DNA from: Apostichopus japonicus
Lineage: Eukaryota > Echinodermata > Holothuroidea > Aspidochirotida > Stichopodidae
Direction: 5' to 3'
Assembly: GCF_037975245.1 (NCBI RefSeq)
Contig: NC_092580.1
Span: forward strand, 25,154,501 to 25,218,500
Length of the DNA stretch: 64,000 nucleotides
Under the pieces are notes generated by a model. It was not told where the DNA came from. It saw only the letters and a program-made list of their open reading frames with translations, and searched no databases. Position numbers and translations under genes: made by a program. Of the stretch, positions 37,201-49,600 are shown piece by piece (position 1 is the stretch's first letter; every line of letters starts with the position of its first letter).

Positions 37201-37840
37201 ACTCTAAGGACATTGTAGAAGAGTACCATAATGCGTCTTGCCCGGTCCAAAGCGTGCTTGAGCAATTAAACTGACCATGAAATCATTACTTCATCATCGA
37301 GTGTAACGGGACCACGAAAAAGCTTTGGGCCCTAATCCATGCAGCACGCTTTGGACCACCAAACCGATTGTTAACATGAACTCTAAGGACATTGTAGAAG
37401 AGTACCATAATGCGTCTTGCCCGGTCCAAAGCGTGCTTGACCAATTAAACTGACCATTAAATCATTACTTCATCATCGAGTGTAACCGGACCACGAAAAA
37501 GCTTTGGGCCCTAATCCATGCAGCACGCTTTGGACCACCAAACCGATTGTTAACATGAACTCTAAGGACATTGTAGAAGGGTACCATAATGCGTCTTGCC
37601 CGGTCCAAAGCGTGCTTGACCAATTTAAATGACCACTAAATCATTGCTTCTTTATTGAGTGAAAAGGGACCACGAAAAAGCTTTGGGCCCTAATCCAGAC
37701 CAGAACGCCTTGGACCACCTAACCGATGGGTCATATGATTTTTTAAGACAGTGTAGAAGAGTACCATAATACGTCTTGCCAGGTCCAAAGTGTGCTTGAC
37801 CAATTTAAATGACCACTACATCATCACTTCTTAAATGAGT
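34300..37840 (+). repeat. Left-arm array of ~179-bp units (about 20 copies)
   Basis: Counting the core GTCTTGCCCGGTCC gives about 20 copies; from 34908 to 37593 spacing is a strict 179 bp (16 copies) and the units are nearly identical, while the outermost and innermost copies are diverged. Every unit has an internal inverted pair GGTCCAAAGCGTGCT (e.g. 35275-35289) and AGCACGCTTTGGACC (35374-35388). Confidence 0.95.
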
Positions 37841-39124
37841 GTCCATCTCATATGTTATGTATCGTGCGTTTAGTGTCAACCGGTAGCATTACAAATTGCA
37901 CTTTGGACCCTCAAGGAATGAAAAAGAGAGAACTCGTTTTAAGTGCATTCCAATTAATGGCAGAATGTCTATATACATGGCCAAATTCTATCGGAAAGTT
38001 TTTACAATTTAAAAAAGCCTCTAAATGACTTCCGAATTCATCGATATGTTAGCATAGAACACTTTAACTTACTCAAATCACTTACGAAATTTCAGCCTAA
38101 TCAAAAGGGAAAAATTGCAATGTGACAGATATTTGAACACGATGGCATAAAGCGACAGCATCTTTCTATGGTTGTAGCAAGGCCGTAGCAAGGCTGTAGC
38201 AGGCTTGTAGCAGGCTTGCACTGTCATGATAGCCCAATGAAGCTTATGAAGCTTACAGCCGGAGAAACAATCAAAGAAATAAACCATCCCCTATATAGGC
38301 CTACCAAGTACCATGAATTAATGGTACATGCAGTAACGTTCAAACATTGAACAATATCACTTTAACTCTCCTAACGTGGGTCAGAGACATTCGTAGAAGG
38401 AAAGATATTCCGATATTTCATTCATTTGGGAATACAAATGCAAAAAAGCAGTTAAACTGTCAACATGCTGCAGATTATTTCAGTTATCTATCAATTTTAA
38501 TGGTTCGACGCAAGGGAGCAATCACGCTATGATAAATATGAACTCTCAGCCTTTTAAAGGTATTCCATGGACGTTAAATGACGGTAGGCAGTCAGCTCGT
38601 ACATCGGTATCAATTAGTTCGAGCCTAATGTTCAAGCGCTCTTTTACGAGAGAAAACTTCTAGGAAACATCCTGAATGAATCATTCAATTACAATCAGAA
38701 CGCATGGTCCTTTATTCCGCTCCTTCAAATTTATCTTATGAAGTATTGAGTAATAGTGTATGGAACATCTTTGCACATAGATTGGTAAAAGTGTATCAAT
38801 TCTACCAGATTAAAGTAATTTGGCATGAAAATTTTTCTTCTGCAAGTACATTTCAATCCAATCAGAGAATAAATGGGGAGGGGTGGGGGGGGGGTGGATA
38901 TTAAGCATGTAATATTTCTCTTGACTTCTATACTTCCATAATTGACTCAGCATATAGCCTAATTGATATTTACCGAAGAATTAATACATTAAATACAATT
39001 GTAAGTGATTAGAAAGTGTATTTTTGACTTAAATTAACAAACGCGAAATTGACCTTAAATCTAGCACTTCTGCTAATGGATTGAATGTGTTTTGTGTATT
39101 GTGTAAAATTTGTATAGCTAGATA
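37841..39124. other. Element centre, left of the nested hAT
   Basis: Unique AT-rich sequence inside the foldback element. Short ORFs (e.g. 38347-38532) show no transposase signature. A small iteration of GTAGCAAGGC/GTAGCAGGCTT is at 38173-38217. Confidence 0.5.
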
Positions 39125-40419
39125 CAGGGACGTAGCTAATGCATGATGATTGGGGGTTTAGTGGCTGAAATTCCAACTGGATGGGTTTTGGAGCCAGAAA
39201 ATTCCGACTGCTGCCTTGTACCCCTCCCCCCCCCCCCGCACTATACTCGTCAACGATACGGTCAGTGTCAGTCAGACACCCTATCTTTCGCGACTGCACT
39301 TTTGTTCCAAACTTTTCTCGGTACATTTGTACCACTGGCCCTCACTTTACAAACTTATCAATCACTCTGGTTAAGCGAGTAAGCAACTGAGTACAAGTTA
39401 TCTGCTTGATAAGCTACATAGACTACTGACTAAAAAAGCTATGTTAATGTAACAAAGGGGAAACTTTTTTTCGAAAATTATATTCGACGACATACCCAAA
39501 AATACAGTGCTTTTTTCTAGCGGGCTTAATATTATTTTCTTGGGCGTGGGGCTATTTATCACTCACATGAATAAAAAAAACATTGTTCACTTCATTCCAA
39601 CTGAGCATTTGGAATGATGTGAACAATTAAACATTTTGCAGAAAAATGTTGAGTTGACGTTATACGATAAGTTGTCAATTAAACATTTTGCAGAATTTTT
39701 TTTAATTGCTCAATTGGAATGAAGTGAACAATTGAACATTTTGCCAAAAATTGTCCAATTGACGAGATAAGATAAGTTGTCAATTAAACATTTCTCAGAA
39801 AAGTTTTTCAATTGTTCTTATGGAATGAAGTAAACAAATGAACATTTTGCAGCAAAAAATGACTAATTGACGAGATTTGATTAGTTTTCAATTAAACATT
39901 TTTCACAAAATTGTTCAATTACTCATTTAAAGCAAGTAAGCAATGCAACATTTTTCTGTTTTTTTGATAACATTTTATCTTGTTATCTAAACAATTTACA
40001 GAAAAATTTCACCTTATGGGGCAAAGTTTTTCTTATGTTGATGGCATTTTTAAGCTTCCGTAGATTAGCATTGAGCGTTTTAATAGTATATGTTGTGCAG
40101 AAGTTCTATTAGGCATTTTTCTTAGAGTATTCAAAATCATACGAAGTTTTGTATGGTGGAGTATAAAGATCGCGACATACAATTTCTCATTGTGACAAGG
40201 AAATCGTAGCAAATATGACTGATTCAAGGTCAATTTTGACCGAAAATTTTAGGTCACTACAAGAATATTTGAAAATTCGAGTGCGCCAGTCGGAAAAATT
40301 CGAGTGCGACAGTCGGAAATTCCGACTGTCGCACAAAAATTTTCCAACTTTCGTCAGTTTTACCAAGATTGGGGGGGGGGGGATGAGACACCCCACACCC
40401 CCCTCTAGCGACGTCCCTG
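39125..40419. mobile_element. hAT-like element (1295 bp) nested in the foldback element
   Basis: The ends CAGGGACGTAGCT and AGCGACGTCCCTG are inverted (12 of 13). Flanks are GCTAGATA (39117-39124) and GCTAGATT (40420-40427), an 8-bp target duplication with one mismatch. Inside are C/G runs near each end, a nested palindrome at about 40296-40334 (AGTCGGAAATTCCGACT) and a ~115-bp tandem repeat. No transposase ORF. Confidence 0.8.
39585..39930. repeat. ~115-bp diverged tandem repeat inside the nested hAT
   Basis: About three copies of a unit containing GGAATGAAGTGAACAATTGA, ACATTTTGCAGAAAAAT and GATAAGTTGTCAATTAAACA. Confidence 0.75.
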
Positions 40420-40427
40420 GCTAGATT

Positions 40428-41242
40428 ATGGACGTTATAATTAATAATTAGGTAGAACTGAATGAAAGGAAACCAACTAAAAAATCACACTAACTCTGGT
40501 CTATGTTTAGTTGGAATAAACCCAGTGAGACTTCTTATGGTGGATCTGCCTTCTACACTCCAAGAGAAACTTTCTATTGAAAAATCGCTAAGAGAAAGAA
40601 CAAGCACATGCATGGGAACACGATAAAATCAAAATGCATAGAATGGCACTATAGGGTAACTTGGATGGTTCATTACCAACTATGGCTAATGGAGATCGTA
40701 AATAAATCAGAAAGGGATTTCGGCATAAAATATATGTCTGGGTAGACCTATTTCACTTGAAGACTATTTTGCTAAATAAACTATTAAAGTCAGTTTATCT
40801 CCGCTTGACCCGAGATGACTGATTGTCTGTTTATAGCTCCATGGTCAGCTCTAGAATGTAGCAGTGGAATCTTTCAGAATCTACGAAGGGGGTTAAAGCG
40901 TTCAAAACCACTTTCAAGAAGAGAGGCAAGAACACTTCTTTGTTCTTTAAATCTGTAAATATGTGAAGGGTTGACGGGTGAAATGAATAAAAGAAATAAA
41001 ATTAAGTTCTATAAACGAATAATTAAAACAAAAACGTTTTCAGTTCGTTGCCAGTCTACAGAAATCACTTCATTCTGAAAATGTAGTTGCGCTAAGGCCC
41101 CCCCCCCCAAAAAAAAAAAAGAAAAAAGAAGAAGAGTGCGCGTGTGTTTCTCCGGAATGGGAAGGAAACTTTGTATGCTGATGATTGTAAAGCACCAATA
41201 AGCATTAAACTTGCGAGCCAAAGGTGTTGCTTTTGTTTTGTA
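40428..41242. other. Element centre, right of the nested hAT
   Basis: No gene recognised. Includes a C-run/A-run junction at about 41099-41120. Confidence 0.45.
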
Positions 41243-43200
41243 TCACCACACTGGTACAGACGTAGAGTTGAAATTCAAAAAAGAAGATATTGATGAATCT
41301 ACTGGATAATGATTGTGCATTAGTCGTTTGTATTGGTCAAATACTCTTTGGACCGGGTAAGACGCATTATGGAACTCTTCAACAATGTCCTTAGAATTCA
41401 TAAGACCAATTGGTTGAGTGGTCCGAGGCGTGCTGGTCTTCACAAGGGCCTAAACATATTTGCAGGTCCATTAACATTCATTAACGAAGTAATTATTTAG
41501 TGGTCATTTTAATTGGTCAAGCACGCTTTGGACCGGGCAAGACGCATTATGGTACCCTTCTAAACTGTCCTTAGAGTTCATGTTAACCATCGGTTTGGTG
41601 GTCCAAAGCGTGCTGCATGGATTAGGGCCCAAAGCTTTTTTTGTGGTCCCGTTACAATCAATAAAGAAGTAATGATTTAATGGTCAGTTTAATTGCTCAA
41701 GCACGCTTTGGACCGGGCAAGACGCATTATGGTACCCTTCTACAATGTCCCTAGAGTTCATGTTAACCATCGGTTTGGTGGTCCAATGCGTGCTGCATGG
41801 ATTGGGGCCCAAAGCTTTTTATTGGTCCCGTTACACTCAATAAAGAAGTAATTATTTAGTGGTCATTTTAATTGGTCAAGCACGCTTTGGACCGGGCAAG
41901 ACGCATTATGGTACCCTTCTACAATGTCCTTAGAGTTCATGTTAACCATCGGTTTGGTGGTCCAAGGCGTGCTGCATGGATTAGGGCCCAAAGCTTTTTT
42001 GTGGTCCCGTTACACTCAATAAAGAAGTTATTATTTAATGGTCATTTTAATTGGTCAAGCACGCTTTGGACCGGGCAAGACGCATTATGGTACCCTTCTA
42101 CAATGTCCTTAGAGTTCATGTTAACCATCGGTTTGGTGGTCCAAGGCGTGCTGCATGGATTAGGGCCCAAAGCTTTTTTTGTGGTCCCGTTACAATCAAT
42201 AAAGAAGTGATGATTTAATGGTCATTTAAATTGGTCAAGCACGCTTTGGACCGGGCAAGACGCATTATGGTACTATTCTACAATGTCTTTAGAGTACATG
42301 TTACCGATTGGTTAGGTGGTCCAAGGCGTGTTGCATGGATGAGGGCCCAAAGCTTTTTCGTGGTCCCGTTACACTCGATGATGTAGTAATGATTTAGTGG
42401 TCATTTAAATTGGTCAAGCACGCTTTGGACCGGGCAAGACGCATTATGGTACCCTTTTACAATGTCCCTAGAGTTCATGTTAACCATCGGTTTGGTGGTC
42501 CAATGCGTGCTGCATGGATTGGGGCCCAAAGCTTTTTATTGGTCCCGTTACACTCAATAAAGGAGTAATTATTTAGTGGTCATTTTAATTGGTCAAGCAC
42601 GCTTTGGACCGGGCAAGACGCATTATGGTACCCTTCTACAATGTCCTTAGAGTTCATGTTAACCATCGGTTTGGTGATCCAAGGCGTGCTGCATGGATTA
42701 GGGCCCAAAGCTTTTTCGTGGTCCCTTTTCACTCATTAAAAAAGTAATGATTTAATGGTCATTTAAATTGGTCAAGCACGCTTTGGACCGGGCAAGACGC
42801 ATTATGGTACCCTTCTACAATGACTTAAGAGTTCATGTTAACCATTGGTTGGGTGGTCCAAGGCGTGCTGGTTTTGATTAGGGCCCAAATGTTTTTTATT
42901 TCAGTTCCTGTAACATTTATTTAAAAAATTGTTGATTTAGTGGTCATTTTAATTGGTCAAGCACGCTTTGGACCGGTCAAGACGCATTAAGGTATCCTTC
43001 TACAATGTGTTAAGAATTCCTATGACCCATTGGTTAGGTGGTCCAAGGCGTGCTAGTCTTGATAAGGGCCTATAGTGATTTTTTTCAGGTCCCGTTACAT
43101 TAATTTAGAAACTGATGAAGTAGTGGTCATTTTAGTTGGTCAAGAACTATTCGGACCGGAAAAGATGCATTATGGTATCCTTCTAAATATTCATTAGAGT
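41243..43200 (-). repeat. Right-arm array of ~179-bp units (11 copies)
   Basis: Eleven copies of the same unit as the left arm in reverse orientation, counted by ACCGGGCAAGACGCATTATG. Copies are more diverged from one another than the central left-arm units. Open frames such as 41872-42210 are repeats of the unit and not genes. Confidence 0.95.
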
Positions 43201-43339
43201 ATATGACCAATAGATGAACCTCTTACCACGACCAAATGTTGATCATCTTGTAAGAAAGCTTTTGCCTTGCCAGAGGTGTTACGTCGATACCATTGTCGAA
43301 TACGTAACTGAATAGGTAGCAGTTACTCATTCGCGAATA

Positions 43340-43443
43340 TCGAACGAGGAACGGGGAATAAGTATCTAACTTCACACCGGTGACTTGCTGGTCGAACGAG
43401 GAACGCGCTATAAGTAACTAACTTCACAGCGGTGGCTTGCGTA
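43340..43443. repeat. 52-bp duplicated terminus of the foldback element
   Basis: The sequence from TCGAACGAGGAACGGGGAAT to the target repeat (43340-43391) is followed at once by a diverged copy (43392-43443) with CTTCACAGCGGTGGCTTGCG instead of CTTCACACCGGTGACTTGCT. It is either a tandem copy of the end or the remnant of an older element next to the insertion site. Confidence 0.85.
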
Positions 43444-43634
43444 ATGTTTCCGAAAAGCGTAAACAGTACTACTACTACGGTCTAACCATTGATTCACAAA
43501 TAGTGATCATAGGGCTAGGCTAGGTCCAGAACTATTTTCGCAGTATATAAGTATACAACAGTATACAAGTATTTATAGTTTTGAATTATCATGAGGCTAG
43601 TTTAGTAAGACACAATAGCCTACATACCAAAGTG
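43444..43634. promoter_or_regulatory. FBXO31 5' flank
   Basis: About 190 bp of unique DNA between the element and the F-box start codon must contain the promoter or 5' UTR unless an upstream noncoding exon exists. No core motif can be assigned with confidence. Confidence 0.3.
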
Positions 43635-46600
43635 ATGTCTTTTTCTTCCCTTCCTCTCGAGGTTCTTGTTCAGGTACTTTCCTACTTGACGCCGACAGAC
43701 ATTGTTAAAGCAAACCGTACATGCAAATCATTTTATAGTGCTTCGCGTGTTACAAAATTATGGAAAACCGTCTGCGATAAAGGTATTTAAAATAAGCCTA
43801 GCCTTAGAAGTTAGTGTTGACAAGATAAAATTAATAACCCTAGCCTACTGTAGGTGGGCAGCTCTAGTCTAATATATTCATATGCCAACACGCACCTACG
43901 TATTGTAGCTAATTAGGCCTAGAGTTTAAGTTCGGCCCCATACGCTCCCAACAACATGGAAATGTATAAGGCCGTGGTTATTCTTACGACTAGTCGTAAC
44001 AATTTTTTATAAATTATTCTTACGACATCGGAAAATTCAAGCGATGTAAAGTAAATAAAGCAACTGCGCATGTAGTAGGGGTAAACCTAACCCTAAACAC
44101 TAGCCCTAACCTTAACCCTAAACGGTAATTACTGTTACTCCTAGTCGTAAAAATAGCCACGTTAAAGCAACTGGGCATGTGTATTTATAAATTATTCTTA
44201 CGACTAGTTGTTCGAATAGCCCCTTCGAATGTATAAACAATAGTGTAGCACATAGTGACATACTTCATCGGCTAGGCTCAGTTTCCTACATTATTTGTCT
44301 GTCTATTCTTGTACTTGTACTACTACTACTGTACTAGTCTACTACAGTACTAGCTTATGCCAATGTGTTTGGCCTACACAGACAGGTCCTGGACATATTG
44401 CCTTGATCAGGTAAGGGCATACATACTGCTCTACAGTTTCATTGGGTCTCACTAGTGTACTTTGGAAATACAGTACTTACGCACAATGTGGTAAAAAGTA
44501 CTATGATTCACTTATCACAAGCCAATTTTGTCAGTTGCTATATAATTCGGTCAAAAGCTAGCAATTGCCCACAAACTGCCTGCTTGAACCATTATGGTAG
44601 TAATTTATTGAAGGACAGATAATTGTTCTGGAACATTATGAACCTGTTGTTTATACTAGGGTGGCCAGATGTCAGGCAATGTTAGTCCGGGAATTCAGTG
44701 CACCGTTCTTCACATATGATGTTTTACATACATGTTTGGCATTTTTAAGAACAGGATTTGAAGCAAACTAAACAATTGATGTTCAGGCTTTTACAGAATC
44801 CTACAGATATATACATTTTCACACTACTGGACTGTGTTGAGAGGCAGGTGTGACCCAGGGAATGTATAAGATAAAAAAGAGTACATGTGCATAATTAAAG
44901 AAAACATGAGAGTACTAATAGCCATATCTAACCCCAGGGCTCGAACATTTTCTCCCTCCCATCTGAATTATTTCTTCATTTTGATGTGATGTTAGTGGCC
45001 ACACTAGTTCACACTTCTGACTGTTGAAATCCTTTGAAACACTGAGTTCCATTAGATTAAGTTTTAACTAGTCAGTGTGTAGCGCTTGAGGAGTTGAAGA
45101 TAAAATAGCCAGAGCTATGTACAGGTTAAATATTAGAACTTAGTGTGCTAATGGCAGTATAATTAGCATGATGGACCGTAAACTGGAACTGATGAATACT
45201 AGGATTTATTTACACAATTTGAATAAATATGGTGTGAAGTGTTGTAAAGTACACTTCACCATTTAAACTCATTCTTTTACATGTACGTCTGCCTATATGA
45301 ACAGACATACAGTACCCATACAGGCTATATTAATATCTGACCCTAGATGCTTGACATCGATGGAAAGCAAATTTCTACCAAAAAGAAGAGCATACCTTCT
45401 GCATAACAGAAGCAGCAAAAACATCTGTTGTTCATATAAAGCCTCCTTAATGCAGCTGTGATTATTTTAGTGGCATACAGGGTATTTGAAATGTTACATA
45501 CTGTATTCTGGAACACCAACCTAGAGAATATGATATTAAATGATGTAAATAGCTTTAATCAACTGTGTCTCTTACACACAGTCTTTATTTGATGTATTAA
45601 GAATCAAGGTATGTGACAGTGTAAAAAACTTGCCTGCATCCATTCGTGGCAGTACATTTTGGATATGTATCTTAGCAAATGGAAATAAATCTTACTGTAG
45701 CATATTGAAATATGTCAGGCTACTGCATATTCGCAATGCACTGTGTGTGCCTGCTACACTAACTGTAACTGTGTTTAATATGAAATTTGGTACATATTAT
45801 TAGGTAGCTAATTTTGATTATCTTGTTATAGGATTCCTGACCTCAAAAGGGATGTATAAGGTCCTTAAAATGTGTTGCCTTTAGTCAACCTGAATTGTAA
45901 CACACACAATGAGTGTAAGTTTGATAAATAAATATTATTAAAGTTGGATGGTGCATATCATTATATTTAAACGTAATTATAGCAGTCCTGACAATCTCAA
46001 GCATCTTCTTTCCAGAGTAATGTATCCTAACCAATCACTCAATCACAATGAGGTACATTTCTACCACATTTTATTACTCTAAATATAGATTATTGAGCAA
46101 ATGAAAATTGTATTAAATTACCTTTTCTGCAGAACACAATGTGACAGTTGAACAGATAGGATCATCTTCCTTTGAAGATTTCTACACTAAAGGTAAGAAA
46201 TGGAGATAGTGTACATATAAGACTTCTATTGCCAGGCAGAACTTAGATGAGTGGGCCTGGGGGAAGTTTAGGGATACTAACAATCTTACTGTCCAAGGTC
46301 ATTGATTATTCCTACAATACCTTCCACATTTACCAACAAATCCATCACTTTCAAACTGATGACTTGCCCAGTGTCTTTCACCCTGACATTACTACATGGC
46401 AGTTCCTACAATATTCCATTTGTGCAGAACTCTTGTAACTCCTATTAAAGTTTCAACTTTGTGTATTGTAAGGGCTTTGCTTCTAATGTTTACCTGTGGG
46501 AAATGTTTTTGTAATACTTAACAACTCAGTACAGCACTCATTGTCTTTCAGGATGAATTTTGATTAAATATTTCAAGTGACATTTTCTTTTCATATTTTA

Positions 46601-49600
46601 GTTCTTCACCATTATGGCCAAACCCTTGGACTCTGGCAAATGCAGATTGAACACTATGGGGGTCTTCTTTCAGTGAAGGTATGATTAAGCCAGCAGAATA
46701 TATTCTGTGTTCAAAATGAATTTTCTTCTGTGATTTACGAGATGATACTATGCAGGGGCAATGTTGTTAATATAGGAGCAAAATATAGGAGCAAAACAGC
46801 ACATTGTACTTGTCTACTATAGTTCTAAGGTCTCTCATTGGTGATGTCAATCATTGTGCATTATGGTTTACATTATGGTTGAGGCGGCGTTCTGGTCAAG
46901 TGGTTAAGGCAGTGGACTTGTGATATAAGGATTGCAGGTTCGAGTCCTGGCCAGATCCTTGCGTTGTGTTCTTGGGCAGGGCACTTTATCTCCATTGCCT
47001 CTCTTCACCCAGGTGTACAAATGGGGACCTGAGAGGTAACTTTTAATTACAGTTGCATTCGCCGGTTTGTGGCTGCACACTATGGGAAGTCCCCCCCTGG
47101 GACACATGATTGTAGTACACTGTGGTGCCCCAGGAGAGATTGATTTAATTGTGCACTCTTTGGTGTGTGGGTATGACAAGTTACCATTGACCAGGGCTTA
47201 AGTTGTAAAGTCGTGTGAGGAGGCCTTAGCCTCATACAAGACTAAACCTTTAACTTTCTGCGTCAGGAGTGTCAAGTTGACAGATATGGCGCCTTATAAG
47301 TGGCCACTTTATTATTATTTTTTTTATTACACAATTAGGGTAATCTGATTCTAAGTGGAATTTTTCCATGCATACTGTAGTGAATATAAGAGTGTTAGAG
47401 TTGAAAGGAGAACTGGCAGGCAAGAAACTTTACTAAAAGGCTGAGCTATGTTGTGCTTAATCTTATGAAATTTTTGTGCCAATTGAGTATGCCTTTTAAT
47501 TTTGTCAGGTGGGACTGTGTTTTCATTAGGAATCTGAATTATATTAGAGCTTTCTTTTACTGCACCAGCTTGCATGTTTATTGTTGCTTTAAAATGATGT
47601 CAGACATTGTACCACAATGCTATAGCTAATAACTGCAAAATTTCAGCAATTCAGATTTTCTTTCTTTATCACTTTAGGTGGTTAATGGTGAAATTATTGC
47701 AACACAGTTACTGCCTCCTATTGATCCAGAAGTATGGATGCCATTCAAAAGGAAAGACCTCTTCAAAATTTCAGTCGATTCAGAAGGAAAGACAGAGGTA
47801 AATTGTCTGCAAGGTTCAGGAGGACCTCATAAGATTGAAATAATGAAGGTCAGTTCTACACAAATATGTAAAAAAACTGCATTAAAAGAAAACATTTATT
47901 GACATGGTCAAGCTTTGTTGATAAAAATCAGTATTCTTTACATTACAAAAATATTTTTTTGGAATTTTTCAGTAGTTGGTTTTATGATGAATTATCTGAA
48001 AAACTTACACACACTTTGGGTTCCAATCCATCTAGTATAGCTTGTGTTGTAGAACCATACAATGCACAATGCATGGTGTCTGATTGTCATTCTTACCAAA
48101 ATGTTTTCCCTCAGATGTGAATATACTGGACATCTGCTTCTTGTTTGTGTTGGTTAAACAGCTGCACTTTCAGAGTTGTTACAAAAACTGATCGTGTTTG
48201 ATCAGTAGTTTTAAGATCATCAGGCTCTTCGAAAAGATTGCTGTGGTAGGCAGTATATAACCATGGCCATACCCGTACATGAATGAGATTGTATGAAATT
48301 TGAATCTGGATGGTTTCTTGAACAGTTTATGGTCCAGTGGTTCATGTTACCACACAGTGATATATTTACTATTGTGTATTGTCAACTCTTTGCCAACTTT
48401 ACCATATTTCCTTTAACAAGCAGGGCAACTCGTCAAACCAATTTTCTGTGCAATGTAAACAACCTGAAAAGCACAGCAAGTCCAAGAATAGAGAAGAGGT
48501 AATGAAAACAAGTTTTCTTTAATTTGGTTAACAGTCATGTATGCATGTATAAGTGTTTTGTATGTATAGACAAATAATTGAAAATTTGGTAAACTAAGTA
48601 TCTTTTAGCCAAGTATTAACACAAAGTATTCAACCTCTTTTTCAACTTTTCATATTTCAGAAATTTGCCAGTTGGATCCGTGATGAAGTTGGAATACCAC
48701 CTGAACATGGTGTTCAAGGCTACCAAATGGAACTGTTAAAAATTAAGTACCTCAGCATCCAGCAATATGAGTAAGATAGTAATTGTGCAATATTAGTTGC
48801 TTAAACATTATTTTAACATTGGAGCCTAATAAGCAGCACAGGAATTTATTTTCTTAACTCAGTCAGTATTTTTAGATTGCATCTGTTTTATTAGTTAGAT
48901 CTATTGAGACGTGACAGTCTCCAATAATGATGGTTACATTGCCCATTCATTGCTTGGGAGTCAGTTGAGTTCCTATATCATTTTGGGGCATTTTTTTCCT
49001 TCAAATTACTCCTACCAGGGGTGAATGTAGTTGAATATTTTAGATGGTAATAGTATGTCAAGGGTCACTCAGGCTGTTCAGACATGAATCGCTGCTATCT
49101 TGGCTCAGGTTTTGAAAGCTCCAGGTTATATCTTCCAGTATTGATAACAGTATTTTGAAGCATTTTGGAAGTATTGCAACTGAAAATAAATAAATATGTC
49201 ATTTATATAGCGCTAAATCACAAACAGTTTCAAAGTGCTTCACAAAAAACAAAAACAAAAAAAGATAGCAAGGAAATAAATACAGTGAAAACAAATAATA
49301 ACCTTATAAAATAATCCTAAAAAACCAACACAAAAAAGTAAAAAAGAAGACATTAATGTTATACTTTTAATTTATCTTAATATTTATCTTTGCAATTCAA
49401 ACTTTGATCAGGTAATTAAATTATTGACCATTGCATGGTTTTGCTTATAATTTGGTAATATGGTAATGTAACTTATAATGTACAAAAACATAGTTTCTGT
49501 AGTAAAAATATGCTACAAAAGTAAACGGTAGAATCCCTTTAACTTCATATCTTGGAGGGATTGTTTAAATATCTGATTCAATTCTTCCTGACAATTGTCA

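Larger units (their letters stand above)
34148..43381. mobile_element. Giant foldback / Mutator-like transposable element (9234 bp)
   Basis: The ends are ACCGGTGTGAAGTTAGATAC and its reverse complement; terminal homology extends about 180 bp through the motif TCATTCGCGAAT before the arrays. An exact 9-bp direct repeat GACTTGCTG flanks the element at 34139-34147 and 43382-43390; 9 bp is the target length of Mutator-like elements. Each arm is mostly a tandem array of about 179-bp units: about 20 in the left arm (34.3-37.84 kb) and 11 in the right (41.25-43.2 kb), in opposite orientation. The 3.4-kb centre has no transposase-like ORF; 1.3 kb of it is a nested hAT-like element. The element is nonautonomous as seen. 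Confidence 0.88.

Noticed and set aside
34300-37840. CRISPR-like regular array
   Set aside because: The units are contiguous 179-bp tandem copies without unique spacers, in an animal genome and inside a transposable element arm.
41872-42210. 112-codon open frame
   Set aside because: It spans two near-identical 179-bp repeat units and is a repeat artefact.
46881-46954. Functional tRNA gene
   Set aside because: A and B boxes are present, but the acceptor stem does not pair and the sequence runs on into a SINE body.
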